Assembly (NCBI GenBank): GCA_934593275.1
Contig: CAKTQE010000019.1
Span: 1 to 33,111 of the forward strand
Length of the DNA: 33,111 nucleotides
Source: an uncultured Oscillospiraceae bacterium
Lineage (GTDB): Bacteria; Bacillota; Clostridia; Oscillospirales; Oscillospiraceae
Reading direction: 5' to 3'
Part shown: piece by piece, positions 16,756 through 24,743 of the stretch
How positions within the stretch are numbered: position 1 is the first letter of the stretch
Layout: every line of letters begins with the position of its first letter
Translations under genes and position numbers: made by a program
The notes under the pieces: generated by a model
The model's database searches: none
Seen by the model: only the letters and a program-made list of their open reading frames with translations
Told to the model about the DNA's origin: nothing

Positions 16756-18378
16756 GTGAGTATATCCAATATCATCTCGCTGCTGGGCGGGCTGGGTGCG
16801 TTCCTGTTTGGTATGAAGTATATGGGAGACGGCCTGGAAATGGCCGCCGGGTCCCGGATGAAAGACTTGCTGGAAAAGCTGACCCGAAACCGGTTTATGG
16901 GCTTTTTGCTGGGCGTTCTGGTAACGGTGGTCATTCAGTCCTCCTCGGCCACCACCGTCATGGTCATGGGCTTTATCAACGCCGGCATCATGGATCTGGC
17001 CCAGGCCACCGGTGTGATTTTCGGTGCCAACATCGGTACCACCATCACCAGCGTTCTGATTGCCCTGGATGTCTCCGGAATCGCGCCGTTCTGCATTTTC
17101 ATTGGCGCGTTCCTCATGCTCTATTCCAATAAGAAGCAGACCAAACACATTGGCCAGATCATTCTGGGCTTTGGCTTGCTGTTCCAGGGCTTGCACACCA
17201 TGTCCGGGGCCATGAAGCCCCTGAAAGACGTGGTTTGGTTCCAGTCCTTTATTATGAACGCCAAAAACCCCCTGTTGGGCATTCTGGTAGGCGCAGCCCT
17301 GTGTGCCGTGATTCAGAGTTCCTCGGCGGCGGTAGGTATTTTGCAGGCCCTGGCCATGCAAGGCCTGATGCCCTTGTACTTTGCCTCGTTCCTGGTCTGC
17401 GGTATCAACATCGGCTCCGCCATGCCCACCATCCTGGCCTCTATGAATGCCCGGAACAACGCCAAGCGGGCGGCCATGATCTACCTCATCAACAACCTGG
17501 TGGGTGCCGTCATTATGACCGTGGTGACCCTGGCCCTGCCCTATACCCAGTGGGTGGAGGCCCTGGTGCCGGATCCCATGTTCCAGGTGTCTTTGGTGCA
17601 TATCATCTTTAAGGTGGTCTCCGCTGCCGTGCTGCTGCCCCTGACCAATCAGGTGGTGCGGCTGACCTATTTCCTGGTACCCAAGCAGAAGCACGAGGAT
17701 GCCTGCCGTCTGGAATTCATTGACGTGAACCTGGTCGGCTCTCCCAGCGTGACCCTGCTGCAGATCCGCAACGAGGTGGAGCGGATGAGCGGCCTGGTGC
17801 GGGAGAACCTGCGCCTTTCCATGGATGCCTTGCTGGCGGGAAAGGTGGCCGATGCCAAGCAGATTGAGGAAAACGAGTCGGTCATCGACTATCTGACCGA
17901 TGCCATCAGCGACTATCTGGTAAAGCTCAACGTCCGGGAAATGTCGGACCGGGATGCCCAGTATGTCAACCACGTCTTCCAGGCCCTGTCGGATTTGGAG
18001 CGGATCGGTGACTACGCCGAGCATTTGCAGCAGCTGACAGAGCAGCAGGACGAAAAGGGCGTTTCCTACACCCAGCCCGCCATGACGGAACTGAAAACCA
18101 TTACCGACAATGCCGTAGACCTGTTTGACCGGGCCGTGGCCGCGTTCTATCAGCAGAACATCCACCTGGACGAGCTGAAACGCATGGCCAAAACCCAGCG
18201 TCAGATCCGCAAGCTCACCAGCCAGTCCCAGCTGAACCACATGGAGCGGCTGCGCACCGGGGAGTGCAGTGTGGAGGCCGGTATCCTCTTCGGTGAGATC
18301 CTCAACTCCCTGAACCGTATCGGCGGCCACGCCATCAACATCGCCGAAGCCGCCACCATGCCCCAGAATCTGGAATAA
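16756..18378 (+). CDS. Na+/phosphate cotransporter (NptA-like) with C-terminal PhoU domain
   Basis: The 540-residue membrane protein imports inorganic phosphate with Na+. It has the two inverted Na/Pi-cotransporter repeats, each with the QSSS signature (QSSSATT 61-67 and QSSSAA 187-192) followed by GANIGTT (90-96) and the related GINIGSA. A cytosolic PhoU-like helical domain covers about 340-530 and probably links transport to phosphate status. The GTG at 16756 is the start: AGGGGG lies 6 bases upstream and the protein then begins just before the first membrane helix (MSISNIISLLGGLGAFLFGM). An in-frame ATG at 16651 is rejected because the best promoter lies downstream of it. Confidence 0.93.
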   Translation: MSISNIISLLGGLGAFLFGMKYMGDGLEMAAGSRMKDLLEKLTRNRFMGFLLGVLVTVVIQSSSATTVMVMGFINAGIMDLAQATGVIFGANIGTTITSVLIALDVSGIAPFCIFIGAFLMLYSNKKQTKHIGQIILGFGLLFQGLHTMSGAMKPLKDVVWFQSFIMNAKNPLLGILVGAALCAVIQSSSAAVGILQALAMQGLMPLYFASFLVCGINIGSAMPTILASMNARNNAKRAAMIYLINNLVGAVIMTVVTLALPYTQWVEALVPDPMFQVSLVHIIFKVVSAAVLLPLTNQVVRLTYFLVPKQKHEDACRLEFIDVNLVGSPSVTLLQIRNEVERMSGLVRENLRLSMDALLAGKVADAKQIEENESVIDYLTDAISDYLVKLNVREMSDRDAQYVNHVFQALSDLERIGDYAEHLQQLTEQQDEKGVSYTQPAMTELKTITDNAVDLFDRAVAAFYQQNIHLDELKRMAKTQRQIRKLTSQSQLNHMERLRTGECSVEAGILFGEILNSLNRIGGHAINIAEAATMPQNLE

Positions 18379-18387
18379 CGTATCGCT

Positions 18388-18428
18388 AAAACACCGCCCC
18401 CTCCTATTGTCAGGAGCGGGCGGTGTTT
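18388..18428. terminator. Bidirectional terminator between the cotransporter and oleate hydratase
   Basis: AAACACCGCCC (18388-18398) pairs with GGGCGGTGTTT (18418-18428), with a second small stem (CTCCT/AGGAG) inside the loop. The minus strand continues as GTGTTTTAG, serving oleate hydratase. Confidence 0.88.
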
Positions 18429-18441
18429 CTGGTATGATAGG

Positions 18442-20235
18442 TTACTCGATGAGTCCGCTTTCTTTCAGCAGCAGTTCGATGTCGGTGCCACGGGTCTTCT
18501 TGATGAGGATTTTCAGCATTTCCTTTTCCTTGAAAGACAGGGGAGCCTGGGAAATGGGCCTCTTGTCGATGGCATAGTAGCAGGCACGCAGCAGCTCCCG
18601 GACGTCGTATTTGCTGCCCCAGACCTCGGGAACGGCCCGGTCTACGTTCAGCAGGGTGTAGACGGATTCCATACCGGTACGCATGGAATACTCGGTGGTG
18701 AAGATGGTGTCTCTGGGGGTCTCCGCGAACTGGCCGATGAAAGCGAAGTTCACGGCGCCGTCAGGCACTACCTTGGGCCGGTCAGATTCCTTTCTGGGCT
18801 GGAAGAAGGCATTGATATAGGGCATATAGCAGGTGGTGGTGTTGCAGGCACTCTCGGCAAGCTCGGGAATTTCGTCTACAGGCACGCCGATGTGGTACAG
18901 CCACTCCTGGCAGATCTCCTCGCCGGTGCAGTCCCGCATGGCTTTCTTGACGAAATGGCCGGGCTTGTTGGTGGTCAGGCCGTAGACCCAAACCAGAACG
19001 GTGTCCTTATCCTGGGCCTTGAACTGGGGCTGACGGTTGATGGTCCAGCTGAGGTACCAGTTGTCGGTGCTGTCCTTGACGGTGACAATGCCGCCGGTGG
19101 TGACTTTCCCGGCCCGGGGATCCCGCTGGCAGATGTCCATGATGTGGCGGATGATCTTCTCGTCCTTGGTCTGCACCGTGGCACTCATCCAGTTGGTGGC
19201 CTCTACATCGGAGCAGAAGGCATCGGGGTTGCCGTACTCGCCATTCTTGGCCTGGGCGGCAATGTTCTTCCACAGATCCCAGCTTTCGCCGCAGCCGTTG
19301 ACGATGTTGTTCAGGTCCGGGGCGTGGGTCTGGTCGCCGTAGCAGGAGGTGTCGGTGCAGCAGCCGTTGGTGATGAACACCAGGTCATCTTCCACCAGGT
19401 CGATGGACTGCTCCACGCCGTCCTTGACGTAGACGATCTTCCGGGCGATCTGCCGGTCACCCACATGGTCAATGACCACATTCTTCACGTCCATGCCGAA
19501 CTCCACCTTGACGCCGTGGGCTTCCAGGTAGCGAACCAGGGGCAGAATCATGCTCTCATACTGGTTGTACTTGGTGAAGCGCAGGGCGGAGAAGTCGGGC
19601 AGGCCGTCAATGTGGTGAACATAGCGGCAGAGGTACCGCTTCATTTCCAGTGCGCTGGACCAACGCTGGAACGCAAACATGGTCTGCCAGTAGAGCCAGA
19701 AGTTGGTATCCCAGAAAGAATCCGGCAGGATGTCAGAAATCTTCTTGTCTTCCAGCTGGCTTTCCGGGGTCATAAACAGCTTGGAAAGGGCCATGGCGGA
19801 CTCCCGGTCCAGCTTGAACTGCTTGTCGGTGTGGGCATCCTGGCCGCATTTCACGGTAGCACGGCAGAGAGAATAGTTGGGGTCGTGCTTGTTGAGCCAG
19901 TAGTATTCATCCAGCACGGACACGCCCTCGGTCTCAATAGAGGGGACATCCCGGAATACATCCCACATGACCTCAAAATGGTTGTCCATTTCCCGGCCAC
20001 CACGCATATAGAAGCCCTTGGAAACGTCTTTCCGGCCATCGCAGCTGCCGCCGGCCAAATCCAGCTTTTCCAGCAGATGGATGCGCTCGCCTTTCATCTG
20101 GCCGTCACGGACCAGGTAGAACGCGGCAGTCAGACCGGCAAGGCCGGTGCCGATGATATAAGCGGACTTGTTGTCTACGCCCTGGGGCTTTTCGGGATGT
20201 GCAAAAGCTTCGTAAGTTCCGGCAGAATAATACAT
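18442..20235 (-). CDS. ohyA: Oleate hydratase (myosin-cross-reactive antigen family)
   Basis: The 597-residue FAD protein adds water to the cis-9 double bond of oleic and related fatty acids, giving 10-hydroxystearate-type products; in gut bacteria this detoxifies free unsaturated fatty acids. The dinucleotide-binding motif GTGLAG (29-34) lies in YIIGTGLAGLTAAFYL. Family hallmarks are the GGREMDNHFEVMWDVF region, the SALRFTKYNQYESM region and the long C-terminal helix set; length is within the usual range. The ATG at 20235 is chosen because GGAGG sits 7 bases upstream; a longer frame to 20286 would place that site inside the gene. It is divergent from uppP, with 285 bases between the start codons. 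Confidence 0.96.
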   Translation of the reverse strand: MYYSAGTYEAFAHPEKPQGVDNKSAYIIGTGLAGLTAAFYLVRDGQMKGERIHLLEKLDLAGGSCDGRKDVSKGFYMRGGREMDNHFEVMWDVFRDVPSIETEGVSVLDEYYWLNKHDPNYSLCRATVKCGQDAHTDKQFKLDRESAMALSKLFMTPESQLEDKKISDILPDSFWDTNFWLYWQTMFAFQRWSSALEMKRYLCRYVHHIDGLPDFSALRFTKYNQYESMILPLVRYLEAHGVKVEFGMDVKNVVIDHVGDRQIARKIVYVKDGVEQSIDLVEDDLVFITNGCCTDTSCYGDQTHAPDLNNIVNGCGESWDLWKNIAAQAKNGEYGNPDAFCSDVEATNWMSATVQTKDEKIIRHIMDICQRDPRAGKVTTGGIVTVKDSTDNWYLSWTINRQPQFKAQDKDTVLVWVYGLTTNKPGHFVKKAMRDCTGEEICQEWLYHIGVPVDEIPELAESACNTTTCYMPYINAFFQPRKESDRPKVVPDGAVNFAFIGQFAETPRDTIFTTEYSMRTGMESVYTLLNVDRAVPEVWGSKYDVRELLRACYYAIDKRPISQAPLSFKEKEMLKILIKKTRGTDIELLLKESGLIE

Positions 20236-20443
20236 AATAAAACCTCCATGATTTTTTCGGGGTGCTGTCTTGTTTCCAAGCGGCACCGTGTTTTTGTTTT
20301 CATGGCTACAGTATACCCCATTTTGTGCTTTCCGCCTATAAACAGCCCCGGCACCCTGATAAAGATTTCAGCAGCGGGGGAGATGTGCGTAAAATTTTAT
20401 CATTTTCTTTTGGGTGATAAAAGGGAAGTACCGTGATTGCCAC

Positions 20444-20472
20444 TTGAAAAAGTGCCACAAATCCTGTATGAT
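20444..20472 (+). promoter_or_regulatory. Sigma-A-like promoter of uppP
   Basis: TTGAAA (20444-20449) and TATGAT (20467-20472) with a 17-base spacer. The start would be near 20479, about 42 bases before the uppP ATG. This favours the 20521 start over the in-frame upstream Met at 20437. Confidence 0.8.
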
Positions 20473-20520
20473 GTGTTGGTAAAGAATATTCATTTTCAAA
20501 AACATTCGAGGGATGGAATT

Positions 20521-21348
20521 ATGATTGAAATTTTAAAAGCCGTACTCTTCGGCATTGTAGAGGGCGTCACCGAATGGCTGCCCGTATCCTCCACCGGCCA
20601 TCTGATTTTGCTGGACGAGCTGGTGCAGCTGAACGTATCGGAAGCCTTTAAAAGCATGTTTGACGTGGTGATCCAGCTGGGGGCCATTCTGGCGGTGGTG
20701 GTGCTGTTCTTCCACAAGCTGAACCCATTCTCTCCGGACAAGGCCCCGGAGGAAAAGAAAAACACCTGGAACCTGTGGGCCAAGGTGGTGGTGTCCATCA
20801 TCCCCTCGGGCCTGGTGGGCGTTCTCTTTGACGACTGGATGGATGCGAACTTGCACACCTCTACCGTGGTAGCCGCCATGCTCATTGTCTACGGTGTGGC
20901 CTTTATCTTAGTGGAGCGGCAGTATCAGGGCCGCCACCTGGCGGTGGACGATGTGGACCACATGGACTGGAAAACCGCCATTGGCATTGGTCTGTTTCAG
21001 TGCCTGAGCCTGATACCCGGTACTTCCCGTTCCGGCTCCACCATTTTAGGCGGCATTCTTCTGGGGGCCAGCCGGTCCGCCGCCGCGGAATTCAGCTTCT
21101 TTATGGCCATTCCCACCATGCTGGGGGCCAGCGGCATCAAGCTTCTCAAATTCTTCATGACCGGAGTCGGCTTTGCGGGGCCGGAAATCGCCGTATTGCT
21201 GGTGGGCTGCGCCGTGTCCTTCCTGGTAAGCCTGCTGGTCATCCGGGGGCTGATGAACTACGTCCGCAATCACTCCTTCTCCGCCTTTGGCGTTTACCGC
21301 ATTGTTCTTGGTATATTGGTTCTGGTCTATTTTGCCATTGCGAAATAA
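20521..21348 (+). CDS. uppP: Undecaprenyl-diphosphatase
   Basis: The 275-residue polytopic membrane enzyme removes one phosphate from undecaprenyl diphosphate, recycling the lipid carrier for peptidoglycan and other surface polymers; high activity gives bacitracin resistance. Both catalytic motifs of the BacA/UppP family are intact: EGVTEWLPVSSTGH (14-27) and PGTSRSGST (166-174). The start is placed at the ATG at 20521 because it opens the family's conserved N-terminus (MIEILKAVLFGIVEG) and lies downstream of a good promoter. The epimerase-like gene follows 21 bases later with its own GGAGG, so the two probably form an operon, without an obvious functional link. Confidence 0.96.
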   Translation: MIEILKAVLFGIVEGVTEWLPVSSTGHLILLDELVQLNVSEAFKSMFDVVIQLGAILAVVVLFFHKLNPFSPDKAPEEKKNTWNLWAKVVVSIIPSGLVGVLFDDWMDANLHTSTVVAAMLIVYGVAFILVERQYQGRHLAVDDVDHMDWKTAIGIGLFQCLSLIPGTSRSGSTILGGILLGASRSAAAEFSFFMAIPTMLGASGIKLLKFFMTGVGFAGPEIAVLLVGCAVSFLVSLLVIRGLMNYVRNHSFSAFGVYRIVLGILVLVYFAIAK

Positions 21349-21369
21349 TTTTTACGGAGGTCGTTTCCC

Positions 21370-22251
21370 ATGGAGTACATTCTTGAAAACAGCTATCTGA
21401 AAGTCACCGTCTCCTCCAAGGGCGCGGAGGTCGTCAGCGTTCAGCGGAAGTGTGACGGCGTGGAACACATCTGGCAGGCAGACCCCAGCGTCTGGGGTGG
21501 CCACGCCCCGGTGCTGTTCCCCCACTGCGGCAAGGTGGTAGACGGCACCATCCACGCCAAGGGCCGGGATTATCCCGCCAAGCAGCATGGCTTCGCCCGG
21601 GATTTGGAGCATATTCTGGTGCGCTCTACCCCGGATGTATTGGAGCTGGCTCTGGAAAGCAACCCCGAAACCCAGGCCCGGTTCCCCTATGCGTTCCGGC
21701 TGGTCTCCACTTTTACCTTGGACGGCCCCACCCTGTGCCACACCCTGACCGTTGAAAACAACGACCAGGAGGAGCTGCCTTTCGGCATCGGCTTCCACCC
21801 CGGCTTTGCCGTTCCCTTTGACGATCAGCACACCCTGGAAGATTATGAAATCCGGTTCGAAAAAATGGAATCCCCTTTGTGCATCAACAATCTGCCCCAC
21901 GGCCTGATGCACGGCAACTTCTATTACCTGGGTTCCAACATCATCGCCCTGCCCGTGACGAAAGAGCTGTTTGCCAATGACAGCCACTGCATGACGAACC
22001 TCTCTTCCAACACCCTGGGCCTTTACGAAAAAGACACCGGCCGGGCCGTGGTCTGCGACATCCAGGGCTTCCCCTACACCCTGCTGTGGAGCGCACCCGG
22101 CGGCGACCCCCGGTTTGTCTGCATCGAGCCTTGGCACAGCCTGCCAAGCCCCGAGCGTGGCTCCACCGAGTGGATGCAAAAGCCCGCCGCCGCCATTCTG
22201 GCCCCCGGCGAAACCTGGTCCACCACCCTGCGCACCACGTTCCAGCGGTAA
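21370..22251 (+). CDS. Aldose 1-epimerase family protein (LacX/YeaD-like)
   Basis: This 293-residue galactose-mutarotase-fold protein probably interconverts alpha and beta anomers of a hexose or hexose phosphate in the cytoplasm. Conserved features are GGHAPVLFPHCGKV, the histidine motif KQHGFARD near residue 73, the second histidine in GIGFHPGF, and the acidic motif CIEPWHSLPSP near the C-terminus, which supplies the family's catalytic Glu. It belongs with LacX-like proteins rather than classical GalM. GGAGG stands 9 bases before the ATG. A terminator follows the stop. The exact sugar cannot be read from the sequence. Confidence 0.88.
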   Translation: MEYILENSYLKVTVSSKGAEVVSVQRKCDGVEHIWQADPSVWGGHAPVLFPHCGKVVDGTIHAKGRDYPAKQHGFARDLEHILVRSTPDVLELALESNPETQARFPYAFRLVSTFTLDGPTLCHTLTVENNDQEELPFGIGFHPGFAVPFDDQHTLEDYEIRFEKMESPLCINNLPHGLMHGNFYYLGSNIIALPVTKELFANDSHCMTNLSSNTLGLYEKDTGRAVVCDIQGFPYTLLWSAPGGDPRFVCIEPWHSLPSPERGSTEWMQKPAAAILAPGETWSTTLRTTFQR

Positions 22252-22260
22252 TAAACGCCA

Positions 22261-22295
22261 AAACCAGCTGCCTTTTTGGGGCAGCTGGTTTTTTG
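22261..22295 (+). terminator. Rho-independent terminator of the uppP/epimerase unit
   Basis: AAACCAGCTGCC (22261-22272) pairs with GGCAGCTGGTTT (22280-22291) followed by TTT. It cleanly separates the unit from the toxin-antitoxin-like pair downstream. Confidence 0.93.
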
Positions 22296-22368
22296 ATTCA
22301 TTTTTTCGAGAAATATGCCGCTTTCCTACAAATACGCCGTCAGGTGCAAGTTTTTCTACTGCACACGG

Positions 22369-22397
22369 TTGACATTATCACGGTATACCGTTATAAT
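22369..22397 (+). promoter_or_regulatory. Consensus promoter overlapped by a 24-bp palindromic operator
   Basis: TTGACA (22369-22374) and TATAAT (22392-22397), both perfect, with a 17-base spacer. The segment 22374-22397 is a palindrome with 11 of 12 pairs matching; its core ACGGTATACCGT (22380-22391) is perfect. It covers the whole spacer and -10 box, so a bound protein would exclude RNA polymerase. The HTH protein encoded next is the natural candidate. Confidence 0.85.
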
Positions 22398-22424
22398 AAC
22401 CATGAAAGGGGAGGTGCTGTAACA

Positions 22425-22994
22425 ATGACTATTTTAGAGCTGCTTAAAAAGCAGAACGTGACAAAATATCGGCTGTCCAAATTAAGCAATGTGCCTTATT
22501 CCACATTGAGTGACTTGTGCAGCGGAAAAACCAGCCTGGAAAAGTGCAGTGCCGAAACGGTTTACCGTCTGGCAAAGGAATTGCACGTTTCCATGGAGGA
22601 ACTGCTGGCCCCCTGCTTTGAGAAGCGTTGTTCCTTTGAGCTTTTCAAAAGCAATGTTTGCCATAAGCTAAAACGCCTAGGGGACATCGACTTTTTGATC
22701 GACACACTCCAGAGCAATGAGATTCGCACCTATTATGACAGGAAATGGTATCCGGAAAGCCTGTATCTGCTGGCTATGGTGGACTATTTGAGCCGAATCA
22801 ATGGCATTGCCCTTTGTCAGGACTATGATGACATCCGGAAGCGGAAGCTGTCGGATGTGTTGTTCCCCACCGGGGTTTTGGCATTGTCCGCCAGCCGGGG
22901 TAACGAGACAGCAAAGCAGCAGGCCATTGCCAATGCGATCCCGGAATTTTTGCGGTTTAACATTGTGGAAAGTGAGATTCGGAATGTCAACTGA
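22425..22994 (+). CDS. XRE-type helix-turn-helix protein, probable antitoxin/autoregulator
   Basis: This 189-residue protein has an N-terminal HTH of the Cro/C1 type (about 5-61: VTKYRLSKLSNVPYSTLSDL, then the SLEKCSAETVYRLAKEL recognition and scaffold helices). The C-terminal part (about 65-189) is not recognised. GGGGAGG lies upstream of the ATG at 22425. The gene overlaps the nucleotidyltransferase gene by 11 bases, an arrangement typical of antitoxin-toxin pairs. A 24-bp palindrome over its own promoter suggests autorepression. The antitoxin role is inferred from the arrangement; a transcription factor unrelated to toxicity is the alternative. Confidence 0.8.
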   Translation: MTILELLKKQNVTKYRLSKLSNVPYSTLSDLCSGKTSLEKCSAETVYRLAKELHVSMEELLAPCFEKRCSFELFKSNVCHKLKRLGDIDFLIDTLQSNEIRTYYDRKWYPESLYLLAMVDYLSRINGIALCQDYDDIRKRKLSDVLFPTGVLALSASRGNETAKQQAIANAIPEFLRFNIVESEIRNVN

Positions 22995-23775
22995 GAATTA
23001 TGAGGTGTTCACGAAAGAAAACCTGAGTATGTATTTGCGGGAGCTTTCCAAGGAATACAAACGACTGGGCGGCAGAAAAATGCCGGTAGAAATCATTCTC
23101 ATCGGCGGGGCTGCGATCATTGAAAGCTACGGATTCCGGGAAATGACCACGGATATTGATGCGGTGCTGCCTTCGGTTTCCATTATGAAAGAGTCCATCA
23201 ACCATGTTGGAGACCGTTTCGGCCTTCCAAACGGCTGGCTGAATGCGGATTTTACCCACACCGATTCCTATTCCTGCAGAATCGGAGAATTTTCCAAGCC
23301 CTATCGCACATTCAATCAGGTTCTAAACGTCCGAATCGTCACCGGGGAATACCTGATTGCAATGAAGCTGCGCTCTGGGAGAAAGTATAAGAATGATTTA
23401 TCTGATGTGGTAGGCATTCTGGCAGAACACGCGCGAAGCGGCAATCCAATCGGGTATGCTCAGATCAATACCGCTGTCCGGAATCTATACGGCGGCTGGG
23501 CGGGATTTTCCCCGGATGCAATTTCTTTCTTGCAGGATATTCTGAAAGATGAGAAATATCTGACAATCTACGATACGATCCGCCAGGGAGAAATGCAGGC
23601 AAAGGAAATCCTGCTGGATTTTCAGCAGACATATCCCGGAATTATGAAAGAGGACAATGTGGATGGCATTTTGGAGTCGAAAGCAAGGACAAAAGCATCT
23701 GTATTGGAGCAGTTGAATACATTGAAGAAATTGCGGGACAGTCAGGATACAAAGGAAATACAAAAACATCCTTGA
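22984..23775 (+). CDS. Nucleotidyltransferase-fold protein (DUF6036-like), probable toxin
   Basis: The 263-residue protein has a minimal nucleotidyltransferase signature: IGGAAIIESYG (GG at 41-42), then TTDIDAVLP with acidic residues D57 and D59 in the usual spacing to bind metal and nucleotide. The segment RIVTGEYLIAMKLRSGRKYKNDLSDV resembles the second half of AbiEii/MenT-type and DUF6036 proteins. Such enzymes modify RNA, often tRNA, or proteins by adding nucleotides. The C-terminal 60 residues are helical and lysine-rich. The ATG at 22984 lies inside the end of the HTH gene. Toxin function is inferred from fold and pairing. It is AT-richer than its neighbours, consistent with later acquisition. 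Confidence 0.8.
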   Translation: MSTENYEVFTKENLSMYLRELSKEYKRLGGRKMPVEIILIGGAAIIESYGFREMTTDIDAVLPSVSIMKESINHVGDRFGLPNGWLNADFTHTDSYSCRIGEFSKPYRTFNQVLNVRIVTGEYLIAMKLRSGRKYKNDLSDVVGILAEHARSGNPIGYAQINTAVRNLYGGWAGFSPDAISFLQDILKDEKYLTIYDTIRQGEMQAKEILLDFQQTYPGIMKEDNVDGILESKARTKASVLEQLNTLKKLRDSQDTKEIQKHP

Positions 23776-23918
23776 CAAATCTCCTGCCAGGTACAGAAGA
23801 CGAATTGTCCCAAAGGGACAAGAGAAGCCACCCTGGGGTGCGCCCCAGCAGGAAAATGATTGGACTTTATTCGCAGACAAGGGTCTGCAAACGCTGTAAG
23901 GCTTTTTCTACAAACTGA

Positions 23919-23940
23919 GGGCTGCCCCACTGGGCAGCCC
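23919..23940. terminator. Hairpin between the nucleotidyltransferase gene and proC
   Basis: GGGCTGCCC (23919-23927) pairs with GGGCAGCCC (23932-23940) around a 4-base loop, between two convergent genes. T tracts are poor on both sides, so efficiency is uncertain. The rest of the gap (23776-23918) holds two minor hairpins (TTGTCCC/GGGACAA, CTGGGG/CCCCAG) and no gene. Confidence 0.6.
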
Positions 23941-23948
23941 CTTGTTAT

Positions 23949-24731
23949 TTACAGCAAATCTTTGTTTTTCTGATAGGTTTTCATCACGCAGTCCATGACC
24001 GCCCCACGGAAACCCTGTTGTTCCAGGGTGGCAACCCCTACAATGGTGCTGCCGCCGGGGGAGCATACCGCGTCTTTCAAGGCTCCGGGGTGCTTTCCCG
24101 TGGCCAGCAGCATTTCCGCGGCCCCCGCCATGGTCATGGCGGCGTACTCCATGGCCTTGGCCCTGGGCAGCCCACAGGCCACGGCTCCATCGGCCAGGGC
24201 TTCGGCAAACATATAGCAGAACGCCGGGCCGCTGCCGGATAGCGCACTGGCCCCGTCCATCAGCCGCTCTTCCAGCGGGTCCAGCAGGCCGCAGTAGCCC
24301 ATATCCGTTCGCCAGTCCCGCAGGGTCTCCCCGGAAACCAGGTCGTTATAGCAGTAGGGGATCACACCCTTGCCCATGGCCGTGGGGGTGTTGGGAATCA
24401 TGCGGATGATGGGAAGCTTTGTTCCCGCCAGGGCTTCCAGTTCTTCCATGGTGATCCCCGCCGCCATGGTGATGAGCAGGGGCTTCCGCTGGGCCAGAAC
24501 CTGCTGCAAGGGGGTCAGCACCTCTTTGACCATATAGGGCTTTACGGCGATGAAAATCCGGTCACAGTTGGCGGCAATGTTGGAAGCATCCGAATACCCG
24601 ATGCCCCATTCCTCCGCCAGAGACCGGGCCTTTCCGGAGCGGTCACAGACCAGAATCTCCTGGGTGGCTTTGCTCAGAGCCTTGGCCAGCGCCCCGCCCA
24701 TATTGCCGCAGCCGATAAATCCATACTTCAT
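23949..24731 (-). CDS. proC: Pyrroline-5-carboxylate reductase
   Basis: The 260-residue NAD(P)H enzyme reduces 1-pyrroline-5-carboxylate to L-proline, the last step of the pathway. The N-terminal Rossmann motif GFIGCGNMGGAL is clear. The C-terminal dimerisation/active-site helices are present: MDGASALSGSGPAFCYMFAEAL and the PGGSTIVGV motif close to the end. It is the third gene of proB-proA-proC, 12 bases after proA with AAGGAGG before its ATG, so the whole glutamate-to-proline route is in one operon. Length is normal. Confidence 0.97.
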   Translation of the reverse strand: MKYGFIGCGNMGGALAKALSKATQEILVCDRSGKARSLAEEWGIGYSDASNIAANCDRIFIAVKPYMVKEVLTPLQQVLAQRKPLLITMAAGITMEELEALAGTKLPIIRMIPNTPTAMGKGVIPYCYNDLVSGETLRDWRTDMGYCGLLDPLEERLMDGASALSGSGPAFCYMFAEALADGAVACGLPRAKAMEYAAMTMAGAAEMLLATGKHPGALKDAVCSPGGSTIVGVATLEQQGFRGAVMDCVMKTYQKNKDLL

Positions 24732-24743
24732 AAAGCTTCCTCC

